This document shows positions 14,601 through 26,400 of a stretch of DNA of 64,000 nt, piece after piece. Origin of the DNA: Auxenochlorella pyrenoidosa. Its lineage: Eukaryota; Chlorophyta; Trebouxiophyceae; Chlorellales; Chlorellaceae. The notes below the pieces were generated by a model. The model was not told where the DNA came from. It did not search any database and saw nothing but the letters and a program-made list of their open reading frames with translations. Every line of letters starts with the position of its first letter. Within the stretch, counting starts at the first letter, position 1. The DNA lies in contig KQ482066.1 of the NCBI GenBank assembly GCA_001430745.1, positions 1,222,584 through 1,286,583 on the forward strand. The letters are read 5' to 3'. The translations under genes were made by a program, and so were the position numbers.

Positions 14601-17539
14601 CACCACGCCCTCTGGCCAGCTGTCCAAGGTGCGGCGCTGGGCAGCAGCAGAAGGGAGAAGCGGCGTAGCTGGATGTGGCCAGACGTGCACTGCATGACCT
14701 TGTGTTCCACCGGCCAGGCCTGGCCAGGCCGCCCAGGTCTGTTCTCTACACACCCTGCGCTGCGGAAACTGTGCCCTCCTGCCGCTCTGCCACATCCGCC
14801 TGCAGATGAAGAGCAAGATGGCAGACTCTCTGAACGGCAAATGGCTGCCGCCGCTGGGCGCCACCGGTGAGCACAGCGCCCGCAAGCCGCGCCTGCAGGC
14901 GTGCCCCAGCGGTGCTTTTTGGTGGCGGTGCCCTCGGTGCCATCCTGCGCTGCACCAGCGGCTCTGCCCTGTTGTGCCTCGTTGCTTGCCATCCTGTGCT
15001 GCACTAGCGGCTCTGCCCAGTTGTGCCACCTCACCTCCCTGCCCACGCCCCTGTTCCCGTCCTGCAGAGGAGGAGCGGCGCGTGATGGGGCTGAGCTACG
15101 ACTCGCTCGTGGTGCGGCTCAACTCGGTGCAGCACCTGCTCGACTCGCTGAGCGGGCTGGAGCGCATGGTGGTGGACAGGTGGGGGGGCAGGGCAGGCGG
15201 GGAGGGTGTGCGCGGGCAACCCTTCAGTGTCCAGTCTTCTGGCGGCTGTTGCCCGGGCTCACCACCTGAGTGGCCCCTGTTGGCTGCCCCAGCCATGGCT
15301 TGGCGGCCTATGCTGCATGGCGGGAGTCGAGCACACTTCTGAGCCACACCCAGCTTTGACCACGCACCCTCGTGCCGCTGCCATGCTTCCTGCTGCTCCG
15401 CGCCTATCTGCATCCGCTCCCGCCTTCCGCAGCCTCCCTGCGCGTCTCTCTCGCACGCATCCGCGCCTGAGCCCCCGCCCCCACCCCCACCCCCCCCACC
15501 CACCCCCACCCCACACACACACGCGCCAGGTGGGACGACGGCCGCCCCAAGTCGGCGGCGGCGCGCGAGGGCCAGGCCGCGTACGACTGGATCGTTGGCA
15601 TGTTTGACGGCGCGCGGCGCACGGCGGTGCGCACGCGCGACCACCTGACGCGCTTCATCGCCGTCAAGGCAAGCGCGACACAGTTTGCTGCCTCGGTCCG
15701 GGCTGCTGCGGGGCTGCACCAGGCCGGCTGCACACCTGCGCGCTTTATTACAGAACGCTTGCACGCTTTATTACAGAACGCTGCTGCCGGCCTGCCGAAC
15801 GCGCAGCGCTTGGTGAGCGCTGTTTCTCCAACTGCTCGCGCCCCCTCTGCCCTTCATGCCCCCCCCACCCCCCACCCCCCTGTGCAGCTGGTGTACGGCG
15901 AGCTGCGGGACGCCATCTTCGAGCAGCTGTACCGCTTCCACGTGCAGGTGTCCCGCCTGGAGGCAGTACTGCAGGTCGGGCCGGCTCGCGTGCCGCTGCA
16001 TGTGCCGCTCCGCTGCGCGCCGCTGCTTTGCAACGGCTGCGACAGCGGCCGTGCAGGCCGCGCACAACAGAACACCCGCCCTGGGCCAGCTGTTTGGCTG
16101 CGCCATGGCTGCGTGTCGCCTCCCCTCGTGGCCGCCGGCTCCTGCCCCTGCTGCCCCTGCCCCGTGCACGGCGCCTCACACGCCGCCGCCTGCCACCCGT
16201 GCACAGGAGGTGGACCGACACCTGGGGGACATCTGCGGCCGCGTGCACGATGCGCTGCCGCCGCGGCTGGCACGCGGCGTGTGCATCGCGCTCGTGGGCG
16301 CGGTGCAGAGCGTGCTGCTGGATGGCGGGCCCTTCAGGTGGGCGCCCAGGGGGCTCGCTGCTGGGGTCACTCCACAGGGCTCTACGGCCAACCTTGGGAC
16401 ATTGTTGCGGCTTTACCATACCTGCTGCGCATGCCACCAAGCTTAAGGTGGAGCAGCACTGTTGTGCCTGAGAAGCCGGCTGCGGCCTGCATCCACCCGT
16501 TGACGCGTCCAACCTTGCCAGCCGGCTCCTCTCAGGTGCACTCCCTCTCAACTTCCCTCTCGGCGCTTCTCTGCCTGCTCACTTTGCAGGCTGTTCACCC
16601 CCCAGGACGTGGACATGCTGGAGGCCGACATGGCGCAGGCAAGGGTGGCGGCGCCCCCTGCTTGCGGCGGCGCGCTGTCAGCCGCAGGCAGAGCCGCACG
16701 CTCCCTGCTGGCAGGGCAGCGCGCTCGTGTCGGAGCGCCTGCACACCTGGGCGCACCTCCGCATGTTGCCCAGTATTTGTGGCGCCGCCTCCGCTTACGC
16801 TGCCTTCGCTTCCCCCCCACAACCACCACCCACCGCCCACCCCCACCCCCCTCCTGCCCGCAGCTGCGCGCCATGTTCTTTGCCGACGGCGACGGCATCA
16901 CCCTGGAGGAGGTGGACGCCATCTGCCGCCCACTGTCCGACGTCGTCGACTGCATGCAGCTCGACACCGGCCTGCTCATCCAGAACCTGAAGCAGGTGCG
17001 CGTGCCCACCCCACCCCACCCCCCATCCCCCCACCCCTGCACCTCCTGCACCGGTGCGCGTGCGCCCGCCCTGCACCTGCTGCGTTGGGTGCTGCTGTGC
17101 TACGCTTGTGTCTGTTTGACAAGCACCCCTGCCTCCTGTAGGCCAGCAATGCGCTCACCAGCCACCCCGTTGTGCCGCCGCCCCCCCCCCCCCCCCCGCA
17201 GGCTAACGCGCTGGCGCGCGGCTCCAAGTCGCCGCCGCCCGGCACCCCCGCCGCCATGGACCCCGATGTGCTGCTGCGCATCCTGTGCCACCGCGCCGAC
17301 CACGCCGCCTCCAAGTACCTGAAAAAGGACTACAAGGTGTGGCGGTGGTGTGTGTGGAGGGGGAGGGGGGGGGGGCGCCGCCTTGCTGTTCGCGCTGGTC
17401 AGTCCCACACACACGCTCACGCTCATACACCCGCCTACCCCACGTGCAGATCCCCAAGAAGATCCCGGTGGGCATGGGCGAGGTGGCGGCCAAGGCGGGC
17501 GGCCTGCTGCGGCGCAGCACCACCAGCCGCAGCAAGTGA
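8671..17539 (+). CDS. PATROL1: MUN-domain protein related to PATROL1/UNC-13 (DUF810)
   Basis: Probable tethering or priming factor for vesicle fusion at the plasma membrane. Arabidopsis PATROL1 moves the proton ATPase AHA1 to the membrane. 24 exons from 8671 to 17539 join with consistent phases to 1,081 residues (PATROL1 is about 1,100). The first exon found starts after an acceptor (NVVNTLLSNPHNM), so the initiator Met is further upstream. Landmarks: an N-terminal LDLINACVSTSAIGG-like helix; LKELAYSIFLSCC; FRNFVRWRDTVTSVVW; HEVYGARMLPWL; YDWIVGMFDGARRTAV; and a C-terminal MHD2-like PFRLFTPQDVDMLEADM followed by LRAMFFADGDGI, the most diagnostic stretch. The protein is all helical with no membrane span. 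Several introns start with GC (after 10668, 10934, 13370, 15668, 16638, and probably 9727). The exon ending at 9727 could instead end at 9745, 18 bases further, at a GT. Confidence 0.85.
9743..9765 (+). repeat. (GTTT)n microsatellite at an exon-intron boundary
   Basis: About five GTTT units directly after the third recognised MUN-gene exon, so the repeat itself offers GT donors. A longer tract of the same unit lies at 25911-25956 in another gene, also next to a donor. Confidence 0.8.
12705..12760 (+). pseudogene. Decayed copy of an exon start in the MUN-domain gene
   Basis: The segment matches the acceptor and first ~50 bases of the exon at 12822-12989: DGDQLTPLAAAT against EEDQVTLLAAAT. It is preceded by its own CAG acceptor in the same phase, but runs into TGA after GS. 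It lies inside the intron, just before an AT-rich stretch (12770-12810). Confidence 0.75.
14067..14182 (+). repeat. 33-bp minisatellite in an intron
   Basis: Copies start at 14067, 14100, 14133 and 14166 (unit TGCGCCCCTGGTCTGTGCCT plus 13 bases); the fourth is partial. Because the period is 33, the reading frame is kept across copies, but the tract lies between the exon ending at 14031 and the one starting at 14472. Confidence 0.85.
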
Positions 17540-18059
17540 CCGCGACGCGAGGCCCCTCCTCCTTGACCCACAAGCCGCCCCACAGCAGCGCGCTTCCTGG
17601 CGGGACCCAGTGTGTGACCAGCGCGGTGCTGTCGGGGCCCGGTGCTGCCGCTTTTCTACTGTTGTTGTGACCACTTGTTGCTGGCGTTGACTCCTGGCCT
17701 TCGCCCTCGTTGCACCCTGCTGTTCATTATTGTACTTCCCGACTCCCCGCTGCTCTCTGCGGGCCTCTGCCTTCTCTTTTTGACGAATCCTGTTCTGACA
17801 GCCCCCCTCCCCGCCTGTGATCCACCATCCCTTGCGTCATGCGCGCATGCCCGCAAGCCGAGGAGGGAGGGCGAGAGACGGGTCGCCAGGCCGCAGCCTA
17901 TCTGGTCATGCGCAGCAAGGGGAAACCACCTTATTGCTTTCGAGGCTGGGCTGCTGGGGGTTCGTTCTAGGCTGCAGGAGTGCAGCAGGCTCGCGAGCAG
18001 AGATAACATGTCGCGCCGCATCAAAGAGCAGGTTGTGAAGCAGCGGGCAAACTCTCTTC
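17540..18059. other. Convergent 3' flanks of the MUN gene and CSN6
   Basis: Both genes end toward this 520-base stretch. No ORF with family features and no clear TGTAA signal was seen. Confidence 0.5.
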
Positions 18060-21000
18060 TCAGAGGAAGCCGGGGCCGCCGCCCAGCATGCCCAGCGGCA
18101 GGCCCAGCCCGATGGTCGACCCCATGCCGCCGCCGCCGCCCTTGCGCCCGCCTTTCAAGCTGATGCGATCAAACGCCAGGTTGCACTGCGGGGCGTGGGG
18201 TTCGATGGGGTGGGGTGGGGATGCGGAGCAACCTGCGGAGCCGGGCAGGGCAGGCTGCTGCGCCAGCACAAAGGACCGCTTGTCTGCGGCCACACGCAGC
18301 CAGCCAGCTGCCCCACCACGCCCTCACCCTCTGCCAGGGCGGAGAGCCTGCACCCGGCATGCTACGGAAAAACAGTAGAGAGCGTGTGGCGGCAGCCTGC
18401 ATCTGGCATGCCACAGAAGAGCAATAGGCAGCCTGGCCCACCTTGTCCACGACCTCGTTGCAGGCTGCAGTGCCCTTGGTCACAGTGGCCAGCAGGATGG
18501 AGAGCAGCGTGTCGTTGTGGTCCTGCACAGCAGGCACAGCAGGCACAGCACGTCGGGGCAGAGGGGAGGGGGGCGGCAAGTCAGCACGTGGCCGCGCGGG
18601 CAAGAGAGGATAGGGCGGCGAGTGGCGGCGCACACCAGAAATGGCGAACGCTTGCGCGGCCCGGAGGCAAGAGGGCGGCATGCGGGGGGGCTGGGTGCCC
18701 ATGCGGCCTCGCAAATTGCAACAAGGCGGAGCAGAAAACACTGGATTGCGTTTGTTGCAGGGCTTTAAGGAATGCATCAAGTGTGCACTGGTTGGAAAGC
18801 CGCAGCAGAGGCCACACTTGCACTGCTGCGGCCTTGCAACCACCGCGAACCTGACGCATTCCTCAAAGCCCAGCACCAAACGCACTCATCTGTGCAATGC
18901 GTTGAGCGACAAGGGCTCACGGCATCACACAGCAGCGCCGCGCGGAGTGCAGCTGAATGGCAGCCATGCAGGCCTGGCCCAGCTGCCCACCGTGGTGTAG
19001 TCTGCTCCAAACTGCTGCGAGTCAATGGCCGGCAGGCGCTTTATGAGCCCCGCCGCCTGGCGCACCAGGTCGTGGTCAAATGGCAGCTCGCCTGCGTTGA
19101 CCGGTGCGGGTGCAGGAAGCAGCGGTTAGGCAGGGAGTGTGGAGGAGGCTGTCGGGCCGCGATGCGGGTAGCGGGGGTGGGGTGGGGTGGGGTGGGGTGG
19201 GGGTTGGGGGGGCCCGGGGGGGGGGGGGGGGGGGTGAGAAGGCATGGCTGTAGCAGAGGCTTCCATGCATTGTGGCTGGCCTGGACATCTGGATACAAGC
19301 CCCGGCCCGGCCCAAGGGTGTTGCGCCCCGGATGCGCCCGCCGCGCACCCGACTGCATCTTCAGCAGCAGCTGGTGCAGCAGCACCACGCGGCTGATGAG
19401 CATCTTGATCGCGCTGTGCATGCTGCTCATGTGCGCCGTCACTGCGGCTCAACGGGTGGGGAGGGGACACGCGGCGGAGGGCAAGCGGGTGGGGAGGGGT
19501 GGGGAGGGGACGTGCGGGAGAGGGCGCGTGGGTGGGGAATGGGGGGCGTGCACGCAAGGGCTGCGGCTCCCAGGGCGCCAGGCCAGGACGCCGGGCAAGG
19601 GATCGCCCGGTGCTGAACGCCAGGGAGAGGCCAGCGCTTCCCCATGCGCGTGGCCCAGTTGCGGGCCCTGCCTTGTTGGCTGCCCGCGCTGCTGTGCCGC
19701 CTCTCACGTTGGTTGGTGCCGGAGGCTGCCCCTGTGGGCAGGATCTTGGCGACTTGGTCCACTCCGATGCGCTCCGCCTCAGAAGTCTGCTCCAAAGGGG
19801 GGGGGGAGAGGGGGAACCGCTGGGGCTGAGCAGGCAGCGTGAAAGGGCCTGGCCCGCGCCGGTGCGGGCTGCCAGCGGGCCCGAAGCCAGCCAAGGGGGC
19901 GACCCAGTGCAGCACGGGCAGCAAGAATTGGGCGCTCTAAGCGCGCAGCCTCGGGAGCGCGCTGCGCAAGGCGTGGCGCATCCAGACGCATGCCGCTGTG
20001 ATGATGCCCCCCAAACCCCACCCATCCACCCACCCAAGCAGCCTCACCCCCGGTCCCCACCTCTATTGTGAACTTGGACTGCACAAAAATGAAGGACGGC
20101 ACGCCCTCCAACACGTGCAGCTCTGCAGGGTAGGCGGGGGGGGAAGGGGGGGGGGGGGGGGGCGGCGGCGCCAGAGGGGCGTTGCGACCCGGCAAGCTGA
20201 GCAGGGGCTAGGGCAGCCAAGCTGAGCAAGAAGGAGGGGGGGGGGGGACACGCAAGGGCTCACCGCTCTCATATAGGAAGACGGGCAGGTCCTTCTGCGT
20301 GGGGTCCCTGCCCGGGTCCAGCCGCAGGAAGACGGGGGACTCGTTCACCTCCATCAGCTGGCGGGGGGGGGGGGGGGGCAGGAGGGTGCGGAAGGTTGAA
20401 ATGGGAGGCTCCCACCCAAAGCGTGAGAAACTCATGCAAGCTATGGGGGAAAATGCAGCAGGCGGGGCTGCCATGAAGCCAAAAACAAAACATGGCGAGG
20501 GTCAACCAGCGGGTGGCGGGCGCACCTTGCGGTGGATCTGCATGTCAGCGTCGGTCAGGTCCCCGCCGGTGGCGTACCAGCCTACTACATCCTGCTGCGG
20601 AAAGGTCTGCTTGTCTGCAGGCGGAGGGAACCAGGGTGGGCATGCAGCGAAGGTGTTGAATATTGCAGTACAAGGGCTGCTTCCTAAGAGCTGCTGCGGG
20701 AAGACTTGCCACCCTGGCGGCACAGGGCTGTTGAGCAGGGCGCCTGCACGACGTGGCGTTCGCTGCCATGCGCAACTCCTGAGTTGCAGTGCACTGCACA
20801 GCACAGCGCTGTCGGTGGGCAGCGGCATGCTGACACCAGCTACGGAGCAGATAGGGACGACGCTCCAAAAACCCGCATCCCCCGCGCCCCTTCCACTCAC
20901 ACTGCTCCATCTTCTTCTGCAGAAAGGCCTCGTCAACTTCAGCCTCGCCGCCTCCAGCCTTCAGGCGCATCTCGAAAGAGTTGGCGATGTCCACAGTGCG

Positions 21001-21329
21001 CCCCGCCTGGCTGCCCAGGAGGCAGCCGAGCACGCGCACCGCCGCCCCCGGCGCCGCGCCGGTATTGGCGCGGGTGCGCGTGTGGTGGTCTGAAATATTG
21101 ATCAGCACCAGCTGCAGTCGGAGAGGGGGGCAGGGGCCGTCGGCAGAGGGCAAGAGTGATCCACGGTCTGCAGCCCCAGTCCCAGCGGGGCCTCCCACAG
21201 GCGCGAAAGACAAGATCATCATGCTCACGATACGCCGTGCCGCGCGCTTACCGGATGCAGCTGGAACTGCAGCCCGCTGGAGGACGAGCGGTGCTCCTGG
21301 TGCTCGCCATCGACCCGCATGGCTGACAT
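18060..21329 (-). CDS. CSN6: COP9 signalosome subunit 6
   Basis: MPN-domain subunit of the COP9 signalosome, which removes NEDD8/RUB from cullins. Ten exons (21329-21252, 21111-20901, 20614-20526, 20357-20264, 20122-20061, 19786-19708, 19441-19349, 19091-18991, 18522-18442, 18185-18060) join to 337 residues. Diagnostic stretches in order: GLQFQLHPLVLINISDHHTR, the CVIG-like VLGCLLGSQAGRTV with NSFEM, VVGWYATGGDLTDADMQIH, NESPVFLRLD, ELHVLEGVPSFIFV, SEAERIGVDQVAKI, MHSAIKMLISRV, GELPFDHDLVRQAAGLIKRL and NDTLLSILLATVTKGTAACN. As expected for CSN6, the JAMM zinc ligands are absent, so the subunit is structural. Odd: the usual Arg-rich end (RRMRGLFF type) is replaced by a Lys/Arg/Gly-rich linker and a Gly/Leu tail. 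Confidence 0.93.
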
Positions 21330-21857
21330 GATCGATTAATTCAACTACCGAAATGTCAAGACAGCGAGAGGGCCTTTCAGCGGACATTGCCGGGTCAGCA
21401 GGCGCGTCGCGACGGCCGCCGATGCTCGTCGCACACCCAGCACACTGCTGCCGTTTGCAGCTTGAGGGGACGTCAACCAATACCATGTTGTAATGCAAAC
21501 TACGAGAAGGTATGGGAATCTATGGAAGGCTCTGAGGGGCGGAGCAATGTCAGGACCAGTCTCCATCACGCGCATGTGCATTCCTCTACTGTGAATCTGC
21601 TGCCTGGACCTTCTAGCCAGGGCGAGTGGAAGGACGCTGGAAGCGCTCTGTTGCATTTCGCAGCCGCAGTTGTAGCTCTCCATCAGCTGCCTTTCGGCAC
21701 GACTCTGGCCAGCGATGCATTAAACCAAAATCAACTGCGGTTGGTGCCAGCAGCAGAACGGTTGCACTGGGAATCAGCCTTTGCCTCGCATTAGGGGGCC
21801 TTACATTGCTTCATGGAATCAGCGCCCAATGTTGATGCCCGTCTGCAATGAGCTTCA
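21330..21857. other. CSN6 upstream region / 3' flank of the membrane-protein gene
   Basis: Both neighbours are on the minus strand, so this 528-base stretch should hold the CSN6 promoter and the 3' UTR of the upstream gene. The base composition is less GC-rich than in the flanking exons. No coding signal was accepted. Confidence 0.45.
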
Positions 21858-22879
21858 CTAACACGCCACAGGTGTGGCTGCCGGGGCGCACTCCAGCCAG
21901 GCGGGCCGCCACCACCGGCAGGCCTGCAAGGCAGCAGCCTCTGCCGCCAGCCCGTGCCGCAGCGCATACGCCCGCCGCTCGCGGTGTTCGTGCCGGTGCA
22001 CCAGCAGCAGCGGCAGCGCAAACGAGAAGATGGCGTGCAAGCCAAAGTTCAGGGCCGCAAACGCGGCAGCCCCGTCTGGCTGCCAAGTGACTGCCGCGCT
22101 GGCAGCCACCTCGTTGATTACCAGGGCAGCAGCTGCTGCCAGCAGGCCCAGCAGCCAGGCCGCCTCGCCGTACCGCTGCCGGGTAGCGGCGCAGAAGCGC
22201 TCAGAGAGGCGCAGCCGCCAGCCCGCGCAGGCGACCGCCGTGGCGAGCAGCGCCGAGTGCACTTACACCCCGTGCTTAAGTGGCAGGGGAATGGACACAG
22301 CCAACAGCGTCGTCCATGGCACTAGCCCCAGCGACAGCTCGCGCAGCCAGTACCAGAGCAGGCCACCGAAGCCGGAGGGCCAGAAGCTTGGTGCGTACAG
22401 CCATGACAGCTGGTGTGGTGTGGTGGGGTGGGTGGGCAGGGTGCGAGGGTGGGTGAAAGGGGGCCGCAGGGCCAAGGCAGTGCCTGCCTGCCGGGGCCAA
22501 AGTGCCTGGAGGTGCTTCTGCCACGTGCTTCCTGGCACTTTGGCAGCCTGGCAGCACAGCACGCCCAGCAGGCCCCACCCACCAGGAAGTGGCTGCAGTG
22601 GAAGGCGCTGAGCAGCGCGGAGTGGCGCCGCACGTACAGTGGGTGCTGCCGCAGCACCGCCGCCGCCAGCAGCGCAAACCAGGCCGCTTGCAGCAGCGAC
22701 ACGCCGCCGGCGAGCGGGTGGCCGGCAAGGAGCATGCGCAGCGCCGCGAGCACGCACAGGGGCGCCCCCTGGCAGAAGGAGCGGGCATCGCTGCGGAGCT
22801 GGTGGGCCGTGAAGTGGGCTTGGAAGGCGGCTTCGTGGCGCGGGCTGGCAAAGGCCAGCAGCGGCCCCACGGCAGCAAC
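21858..22879 (-). pseudogene. Multi-pass membrane protein frame with one in-frame TAA
   Basis: Function not recognised. The exon at 22879-22583 (VAAVGPLLAFASPRHEAAF...SAFHCSHFL) joins in phase 0 to 22409-21858. The joined frame is rich in hydrophobic helices: PLCVLAALRMLLAG, LLQAAWFALLAAAV, LGLVPWTTLLAVSIPLPL, AAWLLGLLAAAAALVINEV and FGLHAIFSFALPLLLV, with Arg/His-rich loops. A single TAA at 22263-22265 interrupts it: LPLKHGV, stop, then VHSALLATAV in the same frame, ending at 21858 after TPVAC. Both sides look coding, so this is a recent nonsense change, an assembly error, or a splice variant (a GTAAGT donor overlaps the stop). Upstream exon(s), including the start, were not resolved between 22880 and about 23240. 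Confidence 0.6.
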
Positions 22880-23421
22880 CTGCAGAGGCGGTGGCGGCGG
22901 CAGTGGTTGGCAGCTCGCCCGCAAAGCTGCCTGAGCCTTTGAGCGGATTTTATGACGCTTTCCCGAGACAGGCGGAGATGCATGCCACATCCATGCACCA
23001 CAAGCACCACAGTGGTGGCTGCCAGCGTCCCGCTGAGCGGTCCCGCCAGCACAGCTGGGCACCCGCGGTGCAGGGGAACCTTTGCCGGCAGTGCGCCCCC
23101 CACCTGCCCCTGTGCATCCATGCGTCGTCGTCAGTGCCCGTCTTAGCCAGTAAGGAGGCGGAAATAGGACAAGCGCGGTGGGCGTACAATGTAGAGAAGG
23201 AGCTTGCTTGCGAGTGTCGACTCGATCGCAACATATGAATGACAAGCCTTGGCCGGAATGTTGAGCCCCTGATTCAGAGCAGTCTTGCCCATGCTGTGCG
23301 CCAGCCTGGCGCGCAGCAGAAAGGCGCCATCGGGCCTGCAGGCCACATCATGCGGGAGTTCAATGAGCGTTGACACCTTTGGGTGATCGCCCGACATCAT
23401 CCACCCAGCACCTCCAGCGCT
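22880..23421. other. Unresolved 5' part of the membrane-protein gene and divergent upstream region
   Basis: An ATG at 23232-23234 on the minus strand opens a 94-codon frame (MLRSSRHSQASSFSTL...) that may be the first exon of the membrane-protein gene, but a joining donor was not identified. The remainder up to 23421 separates it from the plus-strand lumen-protein gene and would serve both promoters. Confidence 0.35.
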
Positions 23422-26400
23422 ATGAGCCTCACCAGCCAGTGCAGGGCGCCGTTTGCCGCCCCCGGGGCATCGCAAAAAGTGCAGCGTAGGACACAGGTAG
23501 AAATGCGCGTGGCAGCAGGCAGCAGCAACTGGCTGGTGCCCTGCCGCCACTGCCACCCGCCCACTTTTAGTTGTGCACACGTTGCACCCACCTTGCACAA
23601 ATCACCGTCTGTCTGTTCTGCAACATGCCTTGCAGGGCCGGAGACTTGTGTTGTCAGCAGCCTTGCAGCATCCAGAGCAACGCGAGCGGGGCGGCACAGC
23701 GCCGCCTGCCTCTGGCGTTGCCCCGTCGCTGCCGCGCCGGGCGGCGCTTGCAGCAGCGCTCGTCGGCGCGGCAGCCCCTTGGCTGTTCTCCAGTGCTGCG
23801 CTGGCGGTGAGGCTCAAGCATGCCCCTATTTGCAGCACAGCCATCCCGACGCGTTTCGCAACGCGCTGCATGCTGCCCAATCCTCTGCCTGCAAACTGCT
23901 GCAGGGGTGGGGGGGCCGCATCGTGTGCAACACCCCGCGGCTTGCACGCGCGGCTGCACCCACCAGCTGCCCCCTAGCTCCCTGTCCCACCCTGCTGCAG
24001 GACAATGAGGCCATCAAGGCGGGCCTGAACCGGTAAGTGTGTGGCCCGCCGGTCCTGCAGCCTTGCTCCTGTGGCACTGCCAGGCATGCCTTGTTTATGC
24101 GGTTCTCACTCCCGCCGCTCATTGGGCGTGCTGCCGCCTGCTGCCTGCCTCGTGGGGGTTACCCACAGCCAGGCTCCGTGGACATGCCGACAGCGCCTGC
24201 TCATGCTCGGTAATTCGCTCCAAGCAGCGCACTGCAGCTGCTTCGTGCCTCGCCCATCCGCCCTGGTTTTTTTGCATTGCTGTGAAAATAATAGCGCATT
24301 CAACTAGGATTGCTCAAAAACCAATTCAACAGGTACGTCAAGAAGAAGAAGCTGGAGCGGCTGGACACCTATGTGCCGCCGCTGCTCGAGGCGCGGGGCC
24401 AGCTGATCCGCGTGGGGCGCGTCATGCGTGAGTGGCTGTTGCCGGCTGCGCTGTTGGGTCGCACCCGCTGCTTGGGCGGCGTGCGTGGCAACTGCATGCC
24501 CTCTTCAATAGCTTCTTAAGGAAGCAGGTGTACCCGACCTAACGGTTTCAGAATAACTCAGAACCTGTGAGCTGGCCGTACCCACCCGCCTGCCAACTGC
24601 TGGCTGCATGCGCACACCACACAACCCGCTGTGGCCGCCCTCCCCCTGCCGTGCAGTGCAAGACCCCGCGGCGGCGCGGGAGCTGCTGCGGTCGGGCGTG
24701 TTTGCGGGGCTGCGGGACAACGTTCGGTGAGCCGGGCTGCCCAGCAGGGTGGTATGAAAGCATTAGGAGGGCGCTGGTCTAGCTCGACACCTGCCTGCTG
24801 TAAAACAGCAGCTCCCTGCCTGCAGGCCTCGGCGGGCTGGCCAGCGCTCCGATGCAGGACCTCAAGCTGCTCGGCTGTTCCCTTTGCTGGGCTCTTGTCG
24901 CGCTGGCCGGGCATGCAGCGGCTCGATCCAGCCCTCTCCATGCCACAATGGACCCCCCCTCCCCCCCCCCCACCCACACACACCACCCACCCACCCCACC
25001 CACCCACCACTACTACCCTACCCCACCCACCNNNNNNNNNNNNNNNNNNNNNNNNNNNNNNNNNNNNNNNNNNNNNNNNNNNNNNNNNNNNNNNNNNNNN
25101 NNNNNNNNNNNNNNNNNNNNNNNNNNNNNNNNNNNNNNNNNNNNNNNNNNNNNNNNNNNNNNNNNNNNNNNNNNNNNNNNNNNNNNNNNNNNNNNNNNNN
25201 NNNNNNNNNNNNNNNNNNNNNNNNNNNNNNNNNNNNNNNNNNNNNNNNNNNNNNNNNNNNNNNNNNNNNNNNNNNNNNNNNNNNNNNNNNNNNNNNNNNN
25301 NNNNNNNNNNNNNNNNNNNNNNNNNNNNNNNNNNNNNNNNNNNNNNNNNNNNNNNNNNNNNNNNNNNNNNNNNNNNNNNNNNNNNNNNNNNNNNNNNNNN
25401 NNNNNNNNNNNNNNNNNNNNNNNNNNNNNNNNNNNNNNNNNNNNNNNNNNNNNNNNNNNNNNNNNNNNNNNNNNNNNNNNNNNNNNNNNNNNNNNNNNNN
25501 NNNNNNNNNNNNNNNNNNNNNNNNNNNNNNNNNNNNNNNNNNNNNNNNNNNNNNNNNNNNNNNNNNNNNNNNNNNNNNNNNNNNNNNNNNNNNNNNNNNN
25601 NNNNNNNNNNNNNNNNNNNNNNNNNNNNNNNNNNNNNNNNNNNNNNNNNNNNNNNNNNNNNNCCCTCTCCCACTCGCCACCAACTGGACCCCTCCCCCCC
25701 CCCCCCCCACCCACCACCACACCACCCCACCACCCCCACACATTCACCTCCCCACACACACAGGTCGCTGGGAGAGTACGCGTCGGAGCGCGCCGGCAAC
25801 GACTCGGGCAGGCAGCTTGTGCGCGGCTTCTTCGCCGAGCTGGAAGGGCTGGATGGCGCGCTGCGCCAGGTGCGCCCCCCACCCCGCGCGCTTTGTTGTA
25901 CTCTTGTATTTTTGTTTGTTTGTTTGTTTGTTTGTTTGTTTGTTTGTTTGTTTGTTGTTGCGCCAGGTGCGCCCCCCGTCCTGCGCGCCTTCTGCTGCGG
26001 CGCCGACTCGTGCCTGCTGACCTTCTGTCTTTCCCAGGCGAGAAGCGGGCCTGGGTAGTTTGCAGGCGAGGCGGCAGTGGCACCTTGCCGTGTCTCTCTT
26101 GCCCACGCCACCGCCACGCAGGCCGCAGGCAGGGCTGAGTGCCTGCCAAGAGGCTCTCCCGGCAGGCCGGGCTCCGCCGCTGCCACCCCAACCCAAAGCA
26201 CCGCCCCTTGCTCGCCTCGCTGCCCCCTGCCCCCCGCACGCAGGCCATGCGGTCCGGCGAGGGCCTCCCCGAGGACGCGCGCGGCAGGGTGGACGCCACC
26301 GTGGCCGCCCTGGACCGGCTGCTGGCCACGGTGCCCGAGGAGGACCTGAGCCAGGCGCAGCGAGTGGTGGAGGCCATCAGGGAGCTGGACGAGGAGGCGG

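Noticed and set aside
15600..17141. 513-codon plus-strand ORF
   Set aside because: A chance GC-rich read-through in the wrong frame; the MUN-gene exons at 15530-16995 use other frames with conserved residues.
24826..24890. Apparent lumen-gene exon reading GLGGLASAPMQDLKLLG
   Set aside because: Acceptor gives the wrong phase after the exon ending at 24726, whereas the exon at 25764 joins in phase and matches the plant family.
24558..26201. Very long ORFs on both strands across 25032-25662
   Set aside because: They are open only because the N run translates as X; the real exons on either side are short and spliced.
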